Below are positions 42,287 through 42,734 of a stretch of DNA of 42,734 bases, in pieces. This DNA is from Candidatus Latescibacter sp. (GTDB lineage: Bacteria; Latescibacterota; Latescibacteria; Latescibacterales; Latescibacteraceae), in contig JAUYCD010000086.1 of assembly GCA_030692375.1 (NCBI GenBank), positions 1 to 42,734 on the forward strand, in the 5' to 3' direction. The notes under the pieces are model-generated. The model had not been told where the DNA came from and made no database searches. It saw only the letters and a list, made by a program, of their open reading frames with translations. Numbering within the stretch: position 1 is the first letter of the stretch; each line of letters begins with the position of its first letter. The position numbers and the translations under genes were made by a program.

Positions 42287-42597
42287 GAGAGATTCTCCTT
42301 GCTGTAAATCGTGTCTGGCCGTGAAAGTATGCGGCATCTATAGGGTTAAATATGGCATCTCTGAAATGAGAGCACTGCTCCTGCCTTTTCTTCGTGCGCT
42401 CTCTGAGAAAAGTATACAAAAACGAAACGGATATTACAAGCAGTCCTCACGATATAATTTTAAAAATACTAAAGATGTATAAAGTAAGTGCCGTTAAGAA
42501 CAGATTTTGCTATATTTTATTTAGCCCGGATTATTCACAAACTTGCTATGATATTTTTCTAATTCTTTATTAAACAAATACTATTAATTTTTAAGTG
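42287..42597. other. AT-rich intergenic region
   Basis: No gene is seen. It should contain the promoter of the propeller gene on the minus strand. An AGCCCGGATTATTCA stretch near 42523-42537 matches the repeat end at 23312-23326. Confidence 0.45.
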
Positions 42598-42731
42598 CAG
42601 CCCCCTAAATCCCCCGAAGGGGGACTTTTCGCGGTAAAGATGAAAATGTGAAGGTGTAACTTTTTTAAAAAAACCAATTAAGCCTTGTATTGCAGTCTTT
42701 TAAGTCCCCCTTTGGGGGATTTAGGGGGCTG
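42598..42731. repeat. 134-bp MITE-like element, second copy with 31-bp inverted ends
   Basis: Its right arm, 42701-42731, is identical to the right arm at 23465-23495. The left arm, 42598-42627, differs by one base (A to G) from 23361-23390. The core sequence is unrelated in detail but similar in length and AT content. Confidence 0.85.
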
Positions 42732-42734
42732 TAG

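Noticed and set aside
40961-42307. Long open frame on the plus strand opposite the propeller gene
   Set aside because: The opposite strand has a signal peptide, a good ribosome site and clear propeller repeats; this frame has none of these.
1-42734. CRISPR array
   Set aside because: Repeats are few, palindromic and dispersed, with no regular spacing and no cas genes.

Overview
The window looks like a chromosomal segment of an uncultivated, anaerobic, Gram-negative bacterium of the FCB superphylum type (Latescibacterota-, KSB1- or Marinimicrobia-like; the exact phylum cannot be fixed from sequence reading alone). Two proteins end in Por/type IX secretion (T9SS) sorting domains, several proteins carry outer-membrane barrels, signal peptides or Tat-like leaders, and the core metabolism is the acetyl-CoA (Wood-Ljungdahl) branch plus a sodium-pump-type redox complex. 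No rRNA, tRNA or CRISPR array was seen.

Layout. (1) 154-6182, plus strand: two translationally coupled secreted proteins, an M6-like peptidase with a degenerate active site and a T9SS tail, and a peptidase-MA/TolB-propeller/outer-membrane-barrel fusion. (2) 6443-13407, minus strand: a CODH/acetyl-CoA synthase operon, cooC-cooS-acsB-(ABM-fold protein)-acsC. A decayed redox-gene fragment (13630-13912) and a histidine kinase/response regulator pair (13900-15742) lie upstream. (3) 15996-19314, minus strand: an extracytosolic flavinylation cluster (4-TM protein, porin-like protein, ApbE, FMN-binding protein). (4) 20223-23269, plus strand: a DUF5009/HGSNAT-like membrane acyltransferase and a T9SS-tailed secreted protein, followed by a repeat-rich gap. 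(5) 24044-36164, minus strand: a 14-gene block that I consider the most interesting content. (6) 36284-42286: a DUF362 protein, a TolB-like lipoprotein, a PKD protein, a GxxExxY nuclease-fold gene framed by repeats, and a secreted propeller protein.

The 24-36 kb block joins two machines that are normally separate. NqrA-B-C-D-E form a Na+-NQR/Rnf-type membrane core, but NqrA carries two RnfC-like [4Fe-4S] motifs and NqrC has three tandem FMN-binding domains. Where the FAD/NADH domain of NqrF should be, the NqrF membrane anchor and [2Fe-2S] domain is fused to a NuoE-like subunit. It is followed by a thioredoxin-fold [2Fe-2S] protein, a HydB/BfuB-type NuoF with extra C-terminal ferredoxin clusters, and a HydA/NuoG-type ferredoxin subunit with no hydrogenase H-cluster. 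The DRTGG, CBS-HATPase, PHP and HATPase genes that usually accompany bifurcating HydABC hydrogenases sit inside it. The inference is a membrane-anchored NADH (and possibly ferredoxin) input module plugged directly into an Nqr-type ion pump, which could conserve energy in a cell running CODH/ACS. ApbE at 16-17.6 kb could supply covalent FMN to NqrB, NqrC and the local FMN-binding protein.

The gaps are rich in short palindromic, MITE-like repeats of at least four families, including two approximately 135-bp elements with near-identical 31-bp terminal inverted repeats at 23361-23495 and 42598-42731.
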